A stretch of 47,678 nucleotides of DNA from Actinomadura sp. KC216 (GCF_004348535.1 NZ_SMJX01000022.1:1-47678); one strand, 5' to 3'; counted from the stretch's first letter, positions 7,905 through 19,100 are shown. Numbers and translations are program-made. The notes: a model not told the origin generated them from the sequence alone.

Positions 7905-9029
7905 TCAGGGCGCGTCGGCGTGGATCCTGCCGGTGGTGTCGGTGAGCGGGCGTCCCGAGCCGCCCCAGCGGAGCTGGACGAGCTCCGCCGCGATCGACAC
8001 CGCGGTCTCCTCCGGCGTGCGGGCGCCGAGGTCCAGCCCGATCGGCGAGCGCAGCCGCCCGAGCTCGGCCTCGGACAGGCCCGCCTCCCGGAGCCGGGCG
8101 AGCCGGTCGTCGTGGGTGCGGCGCGACCCCATCGCGCCGACGTACCCGGCGCCGGTGCGGAGCGCCACCTCCAGCAGCGGCACGTCGAACTTGGGGTCGT
8201 GGGTCAGGACGCAGATCGCCGTCCGCTCGTCGACGGAGCCGCCCACCTCCTGGAGGTACTTGTGCGGCCACTTCACGACGACCTCGTCCGCGTCCGGGAA
8301 CCGCTTGGGCGTCGCGAACACCGGCCGCGCGTCGCACACGGTCACGTGGTAGCCGAGGAACTTGCCGATCCGGGCCACGGCGGCGGCGAAGTCGATCGCG
8401 CCGAACACCAGCAGGCGGGGCGGCGGCGCGAAGGAGTGCACGAAGACGGTCAGCTCGTCCAGCCGCCGCTCCCCCTCGCGGCCGTAGTGGCGCTGGCCGG
8501 TGAGGCCCTGCGCGAGCATGCCGCGCGCGTCGTCGTCGACGGCGGCGTCGAGGCGGGCGGCGTGCGGCGCGCCCGGCGCGAGCGACCCGGCGGCGCGGCC
8601 GGCCCAGATCACGCGGCGAGCGCCGATCCGCCCCGGCCCGGCGACGACGGTCGCGACGGCGACCGGCTCGCGCGCCCCGATGGACGCGGCGACCTCGCCG
8701 AACTCCGGGAACGTCGCCGGGCCGACCGGCTCCACCAGCACGTCGAGGATGCCGCCGCAGGTCAGGCCGACCGCGAACGCGTCGTCGTCGCTCACCCCGT
8801 ACCGCTGGACGACGGGCTCGCCGCTCTCCATCACCGACTGCGCCAGCTCGTACACGGCGCCCTCGACGCAGCCGCCGGACACGCTGCCCGCCACCTCGCC
8901 ATCGGCCGACACCGCCATCGCCGCGCCCGGCGGGCGCGGCGCGCTGCGGAAGGTGTTGACGACGGTCGCGAGCCCGAACGTCTCCCCGGACGCGTACCAG
9001 CGGGCGATGTCGTCCAGCACGTCACGCAT
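7905..9029 (-). CDS. xdhC: XdhC/CoxI family molybdenum hydroxylase maturation protein
   Basis: A 374-residue protein from ATG 9027-9029, overlapping the coxE-like stop by eight bases. The N-terminal XdhC/CoxI domain shows GSVSGGCVEGAVYELA (about 48-63) and LTCGGILDVLVEP (about 89-101). The C-terminal Rossmann-like domain shows LLVFGAIDFAAAVARIGKFL followed by YHVTVCDARPVFA, and later YVGAMGSRRTHDDRLARLRE. XdhC proteins bind the molybdenum cofactor and help insert its sulfurated form into xanthine dehydrogenase-type enzymes. The neighbours (CoxD, CoxE, MocA) are the other usual maturation factors. The target hydroxylase is not in the window. Confidence 0.93.
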   Translation of the reverse strand: MRDVLDDIARWYASGETFGLATVVNTFRSAPRPPGAAMAVSADGEVAGSVSGGCVEGAVYELAQSVMESGEPVVQRYGVSDDDAFAVGLTCGGILDVLVEPVGPATFPEFGEVAASIGAREPVAVATVVAGPGRIGARRVIWAGRAAGSLAPGAPHAARLDAAVDDDARGMLAQGLTGQRHYGREGERRLDELTVFVHSFAPPPRLLVFGAIDFAAAVARIGKFLGYHVTVCDARPVFATPKRFPDADEVVVKWPHKYLQEVGGSVDERTAICVLTHDPKFDVPLLEVALRTGAGYVGAMGSRRTHDDRLARLREAGLSEAELGRLRSPIGLDLGARTPEETAVSIAAELVQLRWGGSGRPLTDTTGRIHADAP

Positions 9030-10146
9030 GTGCGCTCCCCTTCCCCTGCCCGCCCGCGATGAGGCGGGCCAGCTCCTCCAGCGCCGCGAGGCTGTGCCCG
9101 GACGTGAAGTCGTCCACGTGCGGCAGCGCCGCCGCCATCCCGGCCGTCAGCGGCTCGTACCCGGGACGCGCCTTGTGCGGGTTGGCCCACACCACCCGGT
9201 GCGCGAGCCGGCGCAGCCGCGCCATCTGCTCGCCGAGCAGCGCGGCGTCGCCGCGCTCCCAGCCGTCCGAGGCGATCACCACGACCGCGCCGCGGGCCAG
9301 GCCGCGCTGCCCGAACCGGTCGAGGAACTCCTTCAGCTCCGCGCCGAGCCGGGTGCCGCCGCTCCAGTCCGGGATCGCCGCGGACGCCGCCGCCATCGCC
9401 GCGTCCGGGTCGCGGTGCCGCAGCTCGCGGGTGAGGCGGGTCAGGCGCGTCCCCGCGCTGAACACCTCGACGTCGCGCCCGCCGGAGCGGGCGGCGGCGT
9501 GCGCGAAGCGGAGCAGGGCGTCGGCGTAGGGGCTCATCGATCCGCTGACGTCCACGATCAGCACGGCGCGGCGGGGCCGGGTGCGGTGCGTCCGGCACTT
9601 CAGCAGGGACGTCTCGCCGCCGCGCCGCAGCGTCTCCCGGACGGTCCGCGCCGGGTCGAGCCGTCCGGTCGGGGCGGGCGCGAACCTGCGCGACCTGCGC
9701 CTCTCGGCGCCCGCGTCGAGCACCGCGATGAGGCGGGCGACCTCGGCGCGCTCGGCGGCGGTCAGCCGCGCCACGTCCCGGTCGCGGAGCACCTCGACGG
9801 CGCTGGCGGCGGCCTTCAGCCCCTCGCTCTCCTCGCCGCCGCCTGCGCCCGCGTCCGGGACGGGCATCGCCGACCGGCGGACGACCACGGGCGGCGGCGG
9901 CCTGCGCCCCGGGCGGGCGGTCGCGCCGGAGAAGTACGCGGCGAAGCACCGGTCGTAGCGGGCGAGGTCGTCGGGGTCGGCGCACAAGGTCAGGCGTCCC
10001 GCCCAGTACACGTCGGACGGGTCGAGGACGTCGAGATGGTCGAGCGCGGCCAGCATCGCCTGCACCCGCTCGGGGTCGGCGGCGCCGCCCGCCGCGCGCA
10101 GCGTCCGGGCGAACCCGACCATCGTCTCGGTGACGTCCCGCTCCAC
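9022..10146 (-). CDS. CoxE-like VWA domain protein
   Basis: A 374-residue protein. GTG 10144-10146 is chosen because it starts two bases after the coxD stop; the open frame extends further upstream only as an overlap with coxD. The C-terminal half is a von Willebrand A domain with the MIDAS motif DVSGSMS, preceded by RPRRAVLIV and followed by SDGWERGD. The N-terminal region is helical with a proline-rich linker. CoxE-type proteins pair with a MoxR ATPase (CoxD) and together act in maturation of the CO dehydrogenase/xanthine dehydrogenase active site. The coupling coxD-coxE-xdhC fits that role. Confidence 0.88.
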   Translation of the reverse strand: MERDVTETMVGFARTLRAAGGAADPERVQAMLAALDHLDVLDPSDVYWAGRLTLCADPDDLARYDRCFAAYFSGATARPGRRPPPPVVVRRSAMPVPDAGAGGGEESEGLKAAASAVEVLRDRDVARLTAAERAEVARLIAVLDAGAERRRSRRFAPAPTGRLDPARTVRETLRRGGETSLLKCRTHRTRPRRAVLIVDVSGSMSPYADALLRFAHAAARSGGRDVEVFSAGTRLTRLTRELRHRDPDAAMAAASAAIPDWSGGTRLGAELKEFLDRFGQRGLARGAVVVIASDGWERGDAALLGEQMARLRRLAHRVVWANPHKARPGYEPLTAGMAAALPHVDDFTSGHSLAALEELARLIAGGQGKGSAHA

Positions 10147-10148
10147 GC

Positions 10149-11042
<894 letters not shown>

Positions 11043-11176
11043 CGCCGCCGTCTCCCCACGGATCTCAGGCTACTCAGCCGAAGCGGCGGCGCACATGCCC
11101 GGATGTCCGCGCATTTTTCCTATTTAATCGGTATGGAAAGTTGACTTCACCGTGGGCGTTGAGCAGCATCGAAGCC

Positions 11177-12466
11177 ATGCGACCCGGTGACCGGACCGAC
11201 CCCGACCTGACCGACGAAGCGACCTACGAACGCCTCCGATCCCCGTCCCGGCGCACCCTGCTGCGCCTCTCGGCCGGCGCGGGACTGAGCGCCGGGTTCG
11301 GCGGCGGCGCGTTCCTCGCCGCGCTCTCCGGCCCGCCCGCGTCCGCCGCGTCCGCCGCGTCCCCCGCGTCCGGCGGGATCGTCAAGCCGCTCCCGCCCGA
11401 GCTGCTCATCCCGCACGGGACCAACGCCGAGATGCGCTGGGAGGCCATGCGCGACCAGGGCCACCTGACGCCCGCCGACCGGTTCTTCGTCCGCAACCAC
11501 ACCGCCACGCCGCTCGTCGACGCGCGCACGTGGCGCCTGAAGCTGTGGGGCACCGGCCTTCGCGACCGCCCCACCGAGGACCGGCCCATCGAGCTCACCT
11601 ACGAAGACCTCCTCGGCCTCCCCTCCGAGACCCTCACGGCGTCCGTCGAGTGCACGGGCAACGGGCGCGGGTTCTTCGCGTCCCAGCAGGGGCAGGAGGT
11701 CTCGGGCACCCCGTGGCGGCTGGGCGCGGTGGGCGTGGCGCGCTGGCACGGCGTCCGCCTGTCGACGGTGCTGAGGCGCGCAGGTATTACCCGTGAGGCC
11801 GTGGACATCATGCCGCGCGGGCTGGACGCTGACTACGTGGACAAGGGCGAGAACCTCGGCCGCGTGCGGCGTCCCCTCCCCGTCGCGAAGGCGATGAAGG
11901 ACGTCCTGCTCGCCTACGGCATGAACGGCGAGCCCCTGCCTCCCGACCACGGCCATCCGGTCCGGCTGGTCGTGCCGTCGTGGGTCGGCATCGCGTCCAT
12001 CAAGTGGCTCGGCGACATCCAGGTGGCGGACGAGCCACTGTCCTCGCCGTGGAACACCCGCTACTACCGGTTGTTCGGGCCCGACTACCCGCTGGAAGGA
12101 TCCGACCCGCTGACCAGGATGAACGTCAAGTCCGCGTTCGAGCTGCCCTGGGAGGCGACGCTGCCCGCGGCGCGGCCGCTCGCGCTGCATGGCCGATCCT
12201 GGTCAGGCGGCGGCCGGATCCTGCGGGTCGAGGTCAGCGCGGACGGCGGCGCGACCTGGCGGCCCGCGCGCCTCCGCGACCGCGACCCCGACCCGCGCGG
12301 ATGGGCGCGCTGGGAGTTCTCCTGGCATCCCCGCCGCCCCGGTCCCTACGAGCTGCTGGCCCGCGCCACCGACGAGGCCGGCGCGACCCAGCCCGCGACC
12401 GTCCCCTTCAACAGGCTCGGCTACCTCTTCGGCGCCGTCGTGCGGCACCCGGTCACCGTCATCTGA
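11177..12466 (+). CDS. Tat-exported sulfite oxidase-type molybdopterin oxidoreductase
   Basis: About 429 residues from ATG 11177; an upstream in-frame TTG at 11141 is less likely. The N-terminus carries a twin-arginine signal (SRRTLLRLS, arginines at 25-26) and a small-residue hydrophobic stretch to about residue 60, so export is predicted. The Oxidored_molyb domain follows, with FFVRNHTATPLVDA and the molybdenum-ligating cysteine in SVECTGNGRG (about 155-164). A C-terminal Mo-co dimerisation domain (MNVKSAFELPWE to PFNRLGYLFG) completes the SorA/sulfite oxidase layout. No haem-binding domain is fused. It is transcribed with an SBP56-family gene ten bases downstream, suggesting sulfite oxidation after organosulfur breakdown. 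The substrate has not been shown. Confidence 0.87.
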   Translation: MRPGDRTDPDLTDEATYERLRSPSRRTLLRLSAGAGLSAGFGGGAFLAALSGPPASAASAASPASGGIVKPLPPELLIPHGTNAEMRWEAMRDQGHLTPADRFFVRNHTATPLVDARTWRLKLWGTGLRDRPTEDRPIELTYEDLLGLPSETLTASVECTGNGRGFFASQQGQEVSGTPWRLGAVGVARWHGVRLSTVLRRAGITREAVDIMPRGLDADYVDKGENLGRVRRPLPVAKAMKDVLLAYGMNGEPLPPDHGHPVRLVVPSWVGIASIKWLGDIQVADEPLSSPWNTRYYRLFGPDYPLEGSDPLTRMNVKSAFELPWEATLPAARPLALHGRSWSGGGRILRVEVSADGGATWRPARLRDRDPDPRGWARWEFSWHPRRPGPYELLARATDEAGATQPATVPFNRLGYLFGAVVRHPVTVI

Positions 12467-12476
12467 AAGGACGATC

Positions 12477-13877
12477 ATGGCTTTGTGGACGCCAGACCCG
12501 ACCTTCTACCCCTCCCCGCGCGACGCCGCGTCGGCGCCCGCGGAGAAGCTCGCCTACGTGGCCGCGTTCGACCGGTCCGCCGAGAAACCGGACGCGATCG
12601 CCGTGCTGGACGTCGACCCCGGCTCCGCCTCCTACGGCACCGTCGTCGGCTGGACCGACCTGCCGTTCCACGGCGACGAGCTGCACCACTTCGGGTGGAA
12701 CGCGTGCAGCAGCGCGCTGTGCCCCGGGTCGCCGCATCCGCACGTGGAACGCCGGTACCTGATCGTCCCCGGGCTGCGCTCCTCGCGCGTGTACGTGATC
12801 GACACCAAGGAGGACCCGACCACCCCGAAGATCATCAAGGTCCTTGAGCCGGACGAGCTGGCCAAGCGCGCCGGATACTCGCGCCCGCACACCGTCCACT
12901 GCGGGCCCGAGGGCCTCTACCTGACGGCGCTCGGCGGCGCGAACGGCGAGGACGGCCCCGGCGGCATCGCCCTCCTCGACCACACCTCCTTCGACGTGCT
13001 CGGACGCTGGGAGGTCGACCGCGGCCCGCAGTACTTCGCCTACGACGCCTGGTGGCACATCGCGCACGACGTGCTCGTCACGTCCGAGTGGGGCACGCCG
13101 TCCATGGTGGAGGACGGCGTCGTCGGCGAACTGCTCCTCGGCCGCAAGTACGGGCACTCGCTGAACTTCTTCGACCTGCGCAAGCGCAAGCACGTCCAGA
13201 CCGTGGACCTCGGCGACGAGCACCAGATGGTCCTGGAACTGCGTCCCGCGCACGACCCGACGAAGCTGTACGGGTTCGCGGGCGTGGTCGTCAGCGTCGA
13301 GGACCTGTCGGCGTCCGTGTGGGTCTGGCACCGCGACGGCGACTCCTGGGCGGCCAAGAAGGTCATCACCATTCCCGCCGAGCCCGCCGACGCATCTGCT
13401 CTCCCCCCGGTCATCCAGCCGTTCGGCGCGGTGCCGCCCCTCATCACCGACATCGACCTGTCCGTCGACGACCAGTGGCTGTACGTGTCGTGCTGGGGCA
13501 CCGGCGAGCTGAAGCGCTACAACGTGAGCGACCCGTTCAACCCGGTGGAGGCTGGTTCCGTCCGCATCGGCGGCATCGTCAACCGCGAACCCCACCCCGC
13601 CGCACCCGACCAGCCCCTCGCAGGCGGCCCGCAAATGGTGGAGGTAAGCCGCGACGGAAAACGCGTCTACATCACCAATTCCCTCTACGGCTCCTGGGAC
13701 GACCAGTTCTACCCCGACGGCGTAGGCGCCTGGATGGCCAAACTCGACTCCACCCCCGACGCCTTCACCTTCGACGAGCGCTTCTTCCCGAACGGCGACG
13801 CGTTCCGCGGCCTCCGCCCGCACCAGACGCGCCTGCAGGGCGGCGACGCCTCCTCCGATTCCTACTGCTATCCGTGA
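12477..13877 (+). CDS. Selenium-binding protein SBP56 / methanethiol oxidase family
   Basis: A 466-residue protein from ATG 12477, AAAGGA just upstream, ten bases after the sulfite-oxidase-type gene. Family hallmarks are GDELHHFGWNACSSA (66-80), YLIVPGLRSSRVYVIDTK, RPHTVHCGPEGLY, GPQYFAYDAWW, SEWGTPSM, LYVSCWGTGELKRYNVS and a C-terminal RDGKRVYITNSLYGSWDDQF. Homologues oxidise methanethiol to formaldehyde, hydrogen sulfide and hydrogen peroxide with bound copper. In the well studied homologues the stretch near residue 77 reads CSSC; here it is CSSA with another cysteine at 82, a notable variant. No signal peptide is seen. Pairing with a molybdenum sulfite oxidase suggests a sulfur-oxidising route. 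Confidence 0.88.
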   Translation: MALWTPDPTFYPSPRDAASAPAEKLAYVAAFDRSAEKPDAIAVLDVDPGSASYGTVVGWTDLPFHGDELHHFGWNACSSALCPGSPHPHVERRYLIVPGLRSSRVYVIDTKEDPTTPKIIKVLEPDELAKRAGYSRPHTVHCGPEGLYLTALGGANGEDGPGGIALLDHTSFDVLGRWEVDRGPQYFAYDAWWHIAHDVLVTSEWGTPSMVEDGVVGELLLGRKYGHSLNFFDLRKRKHVQTVDLGDEHQMVLELRPAHDPTKLYGFAGVVVSVEDLSASVWVWHRDGDSWAAKKVITIPAEPADASALPPVIQPFGAVPPLITDIDLSVDDQWLYVSCWGTGELKRYNVSDPFNPVEAGSVRIGGIVNREPHPAAPDQPLAGGPQMVEVSRDGKRVYITNSLYGSWDDQFYPDGVGAWMAKLDSTPDAFTFDERFFPNGDAFRGLRPHQTRLQGGDASSDSYCYP

Positions 13878-14512
13878 CGGAGGGATCCCTCGCCGCCCTC
13901 GTGGCGCTCGGCGCGTTCCATGGCGTCAACCCCGCCATGGGCTGGCTGTTCGCCGTGGCCCGCGGCTTCCAGGAGCGCAGCCGCTCGCTCGTGCTGCAGT
14001 CGCTCCCGGCCATCGCCGCGGGCCACGCCGCGTCCGTCGGGGCGGTCGCGGTCCTCGTCGCGCTCACCCGCTCGGTCGTCGCGACGCAGGCGCTGGCGAT
14101 CGGCGGCGGCGCCGTCCTGGTCGGCTTCGGCCTGTGGCGGCTGCTGTCGAAGCGCCATTTCCGCTGGGTCGGCATGCGGATCTCGCTGCGGCAGCTCGCC
14201 GGGTGGTCGTTCCTGATGTCGTCGGCGCACGGCGCGGGCCTGATGCTGCTGCCCGTGCTGACCGCGTCGGGGACGGCCCCGGCGGGCCACGACCACGGCC
14301 TGGCGTCGGCGTCCGGCAGCGCGGTCTCGACGGGCGTGTTCGTCACCGCCGTGCACACCCTGTCGATGCTCGCCGTCGCGGGCGCGATCGCCGTCGTCGT
14401 CTACGAGATCGTCGGCCTGACCGTCCTGCGCCGAGCCTGGTTCAACCTGGACCGCCTCTGGGCCGCCGCCCTCATAACCGCCGGCACCGTCACCCTCCTC
14501 AGCGCGTTCTGA
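13874..14512 (+). CDS. Polytopic membrane protein of unknown function
   Basis: About 212 residues from GTG 13874, overlapping the SBP56 stop as GTGA. About five or six hydrophobic segments are visible. Histidine-containing motifs recur: AFHGVNPAMGWLFAVARGF near the N-terminus, AIAAGHAASVGAV (about 47-59), SSAHGAGLMLLPV (about 115), and AVHTLSMLAV. A loop GHDHG could bind metal. The histidine pattern recalls NicO/RcnA or LysE-like transporters, but I do not recognise the family. Coupling to SBP56 suggests a role in metal supply, substrate transport or quinone contact for this sulfur module. The function is unknown. Confidence 0.75.
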   Translation: MTEGSLAALVALGAFHGVNPAMGWLFAVARGFQERSRSLVLQSLPAIAAGHAASVGAVAVLVALTRSVVATQALAIGGGAVLVGFGLWRLLSKRHFRWVGMRISLRQLAGWSFLMSSAHGAGLMLLPVLTASGTAPAGHDHGLASASGSAVSTGVFVTAVHTLSMLAVAGAIAVVVYEIVGLTVLRRAWFNLDRLWAAALITAGTVTLLSAF

Positions 14513-14515
14513 GCG

Positions 14516-14971
14516 TCAGCGGGGGTCGGGGGCTTCGCCTCGGGTGTGGAGGAGGGACTGGAGTTCGGCGAGCTGGCGGGCGGCGAGGGTCTTCTCGGCG
14601 CCGTTGATGCCCATCGCGCCGATGGACGTGCCGTCCGCCAGGTCGAGGGTGGGCCAGGGGTCGCCGACCGTCATGGAGACGTCCACGACCTCGGGCCATT
14701 CGAGGCGGCGGGTGCGGAACGCGTTCACGACCGTGAGGCCCGACTCGTCGGCCGCGACGCGGCAGCGGGCCAGCATGTGCAGGATCCACGCCATGAAGGC
14801 GCCGAACCCGACGATCAGGACGCGGTCGAACGTCTTGAACTGGGGCGCCACCACCACGGCGAGCGCGATCAGGCCGAGCATGATCACGCCCGCCGTGAGG
14901 TAGGCGACGAGCCGGGTCGTGCGGGGACGCCACACGACCGGCAGCGCCGGAGGCTCGGTCAACTCAGTCAA
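14516..14971 (-). CDS. Small membrane protein with PH-like domain
   Basis: A 151-residue protein from ATG 14971, overlapping the hisG stop by eight bases. Two transmembrane helices lie at about 22-43 and 48-66. A soluble C-terminal part with RVAADESGLTVVNAFRTRRLEWPEVVDVSM resembles the bacterial PH (bPH2-like) fold common in actinobacterial membrane proteins. Its function is unknown. Coupling to hisG looks positional; similar proteins sit downstream of hisG in other actinomycetes as far as I recall. Confidence 0.75.
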   Translation of the reverse strand: MTELTEPPALPVVWRPRTTRLVAYLTAGVIMLGLIALAVVVAPQFKTFDRVLIVGFGAFMAWILHMLARCRVAADESGLTVVNAFRTRRLEWPEVVDVSMTVGDPWPTLDLADGTSIGAMGINGAEKTLAARQLAELQSLLHTRGEAPDPR

Positions 14972-15839
14972 CGATCTTCGAGATGGGGATTTCGAGGATG
15001 TCGTGCGCGCCGGCCGCCTTCAGCGCCGGGATCAGCGTGTTCACGCCGCGCTTGGCGACCACCGACTCCACCGCGTTCGACTCCCCGCCCGCGAGGGAGG
15101 TGACGGTCGGCGACGACATCGACGGCATGATGTCCAGGACGTTCTGCAGGTCGGCCTGCGCGACGTTCAGCTTCAGCAGGACGTTGCCGCGCGCGCGGAT
15201 CGCGCCCTGCAGGAGCAGGGAGATGTCCTCCATCGCGGCGCGCTTCTCGGCGTCCTCGTAGGCGTCGCGGTTGGCGACCAGCTCGGTGTAGCTGGTCAGG
15301 AGCGTGTCGAGGATGCGCAGGCCGTTCTTGCGCAGCGACGAGCCGGTCTCGGTGAGGTCGACGATCGCGTCCACGATGTCGGGGACCTTCGCCTCGGTCG
15401 CGCCGTAGGACGGGACGACCGTCGCCTTGACGCCGTGCTTCTCCAGGAACCGCCGCGTCATCGCCGGGAACTCGGTGGAGATCCGGACGCCCTCCGGCAG
15501 GTCGGACACCTTCCGCCAGGGCGCGCCGTCCGGCACCGCCATGATCACGCGGACGGGGTTGGACGTCGCCTTGGAGTACTTCAGCTCGCCGAGGCCGACC
15601 ACGTCGGAGTCGGTCTCGGTGATCCAGTCGCGGCCGGTGATGCCGAGGTCGAACAGGCCCTGTTCGAGGTAGGTCGGGATCTCCTGCGGCCGCAGCACCC
15701 GGACGCGCTCGATCCGCGGGTCGTCGATGGACGCGCGGTAGTCGCGGTCCGACGACCGCTGGACGGTGAGGTCGGCGGCGTCGAACAGCTGCATGGTCGC
15801 CTTCTCCAGCGACCCCTTGGGCAGGACGAGTGACAGCAC
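14964..15839 (-). CDS. hisG: ATP phosphoribosyltransferase, long form
   Basis: A 291-residue protein from GTG 15837-15839. It catalyses the first step of histidine synthesis, joining ATP and PRPP. The N-terminus LPKGSLEKATMQLF, DLGITGRDWI and the PRPP loop VDLTETGSSLRKNGL (about 163-177) are typical. The C-terminal region (about 215-291, ending AHDILEIPISKIVD) is the ACT-like regulatory domain. This is therefore the long, histidine-feedback-inhibited form that needs no HisZ. It lies 89 bp downstream of ribH. In Streptomyces, hisE normally sits between the two, but here the gap has no room for it. Confidence 0.96.
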   Translation of the reverse strand: MLSLVLPKGSLEKATMQLFDAADLTVQRSSDRDYRASIDDPRIERVRVLRPQEIPTYLEQGLFDLGITGRDWITETDSDVVGLGELKYSKATSNPVRVIMAVPDGAPWRKVSDLPEGVRISTEFPAMTRRFLEKHGVKATVVPSYGATEAKVPDIVDAIVDLTETGSSLRKNGLRILDTLLTSYTELVANRDAYEDAEKRAAMEDISLLLQGAIRARGNVLLKLNVAQADLQNVLDIMPSMSSPTVTSLAGGESNAVESVVAKRGVNTLIPALKAAGAHDILEIPISKIVD

Positions 15840-15928
15840 GGAATGAGCCTTTCAATGGGACGAGAATGGGAAACCCGGGACGATCAAGAGCCGAGACGAG
15901 TCGTTCAGGAGCGGAAGCCCCAAGACCC

Positions 15929-17657
<1,729 letters not shown>

Positions 17658-17661
<4 letters not shown>

Positions 17662-18311
17662 GATGCGGTCACCGCCCTCTCCCTGGGGCCCTGCGCCCCC
17701 TGCACGCCCCGGGACTCCCGGAGCCAGTTCCTGAACCCGACCAGCACCATCACGAAGAAGATCCCGTAGACGGCGCCGGAGACGTACAGCCCGGACTTGA
17801 ACGCCAGCGGGACCCCGACCAGGTCGACCAGCACCCAGACCACCCAGAAGTCGACGAGCGCGCGGCTCTGCGCGAACGTCGCGACCGCGCTGCCGACGAA
17901 GATGTAGGCGTTCGCCCACGGCGACCAGGCGATCTTCAGCCACTCCAGGTGGATGAACAGCTGCGCGACCACCGCCGTGCCCACCAGCAGGGCGCCTGCC
18001 AGGACGGCGCGTTCCTTGAGCGTCGCCTGCCGGACGACGAGCCCGTGGGCCTCTCGCCGTCCGCGCGTCCACATGGCCCACCCGTAGAGCGCGAGCCCGC
18101 AGAAGAGCACCTGCTTGAGAGCGTTCCCCGGGACGTGCGCGTGCAGCGACGCGGCGAGCAGCAGTGCGGCGCCGGTGAGTTGCACGGGCCACGTCCAGAG
18201 GGTCTTGCGCATGGCGAGCCACACCACGGCGAGCGAGAGGACGTTGCCGGCGAGGTCGGTCCAGAGGATGTGCTCGCCGAACACGTCGAACCCGGCGCCG
18301 AGCCAGTTCAT
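17658..18311 (-). CDS. ribM: RibM/PnuX-type riboflavin transporter (PnuC family)
   Basis: A 217-residue membrane protein from ATG 18309-18311, overlapping the ribE stop by four bases. It has about seven hydrophobic segments and PnuC-family features: [49 protein letters not shown] and [20 protein letters not shown]. PnuC proteins take up nicotinamide riboside. The actinobacterial relatives lying inside rib operons (RibM, PnuX) transport riboflavin or roseoflavin by facilitated diffusion. Position inside an FMN-riboswitch operon in the order ribE-ribM-ribBA-ribH points to RibM. Confidence 0.9.
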
Positions 18312-18901
18312 CGCCGGTCGCCCAACATGCGTTCGACGTATTTGGCGACGACGTCCACTTCGAGGTTCACCGGGTCGCCGGGCTTCTTGTGGCCGAGCGT
18401 GGTGAGCGCGAGCGTGGTCGGGATGAGCGCGACGCTGAACCGGTCTGGTCCGGCTTCCACGACAGTGAGGCTGATGCCGTCGACGGTGATCGAGCCCTTG
18501 TCGACGACATAGCGGGCCAGGCCGGGCGGCAGGGACACGGTGACGACGTCCCACCGCTCCCCCGGCTCCCGGGAGATGATCTCGCCGACGCCGTCCACGT
18601 GGCCCTGGACGAGATGCCCGCCGAGCCGGTCGGAGAGCCGGACGGGCCGTTCCAGGTTGACCTTGGAGCCGGGCGCGAGCGCCCCGAGGCTCGACCTGTC
18701 GAGGGTCTCCTTGATGACGTCGGCGGTGAAGGCCTCGTCCTTGACGTCCACGACGGTGAGACAGACGCCGTTGACGGCGATCGACGCGCCGTGCACGGCG
18801 TCCTGCGTGACGAGCGGGCCGCGGACCGTGAGCGCGACCGAGCCGTCCGAGGGCTCGACCGCCACGATCTCGCCGAGTTCCTCGACGATGCCTGTGAACA
18901 T
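18308..18901 (-). CDS. ribE: Riboflavin synthase alpha chain
   Basis: A 197-residue protein from ATG 18901, with AGGAGG about nine bases upstream. It starts with the invariant [10 protein letters not shown] and contains two repeated lumazine-binding barrels (about 1-97 and 98-195), each with a characteristic loop: [10 protein letters not shown] in the first and [11 protein letters not shown] in the second. It dismutates two lumazines into riboflavin and the ribitylaminouracil. As first gene behind the FMN riboswitch it is repressed when FMN is abundant. Confidence 0.96.
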   Translation of the reverse strand: MFTGIVEELGEIVAVEPSDGSVALTVRGPLVTQDAVHGASIAVNGVCLTVVDVKDEAFTADVIKETLDRSSLGALAPGSKVNLERPVRLSDRLGGHLVQGHVDGVGEIISREPGERWDVVTVSLPPGLARYVVDKGSITVDGISLTVVEAGPDRFSVALIPTTLALTTLGHKKPGDPVNLEVDVVAKYVERMLGDRR

Positions 18902-18947
18902 CTCCCGGGCCTCCTAGTTCAGGCTCCGGGGACGTCGATACATCGGC

Positions 18948-18971
18948 GCACGCCCCTGGACAGGGGCGTGC
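18948..18971 (-). promoter_or_regulatory. Hairpin between FMN aptamer and ribE
   Basis: An 11-bp perfect inverted repeat (GCACGCCCCTG / CAGGGGCGTGC, two-base loop) lies directly 3' of the FMN aptamer on the minus strand. There is no run of T after it and the ribE ribosome binding site (AGGAGG, about 18911-18916) is about 30 bases further on. It may be part of the expression platform, acting on translation or as a Rho-linked block. The mechanism is inference. Confidence 0.5.
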
Positions 18972-18980
18972 CGCGCGCTG

Positions 18981-19100
18981 CCTCCCATCCGGACTTTCAC
19001 CGTCGGTCCTGGAGTTCCACCAGGTCAACCGGCCGATGGCTTCGGCCGGGTCGCGGACTGTCACCGCCGGTTCGGAATTTCACCGACCCCGGAGCACGCG
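18981..19100 (-). ncRNA. FMN riboswitch (RFN element)
   Basis: The minus strand carries the conserved RFN core: GGGGTCGGTGAAATTCCGAA and CCGGCGGTGACAGTCCGCGA at the 5' side, a variable hairpin with CCGGCCGAAGCC/GGCCGG, then TGGTGGAACTCCAGGACCGA and CGGTGAAAGTCCGGATGGGA at the 3' side. This matches the six-stem FMN aptamer consensus. It lies about 80 bases upstream of ribE, the first gene of the riboflavin biosynthesis and transport operon, and would lower its expression when FMN binds. Confidence 0.95.

Noticed and set aside
11141-11176. TTG start and extra 12 residues for the sulfite oxidase-type gene
   Set aside because: TTGACT here looks more like promoter sequence, and the Tat signal has the usual spacing from ATG 11177.
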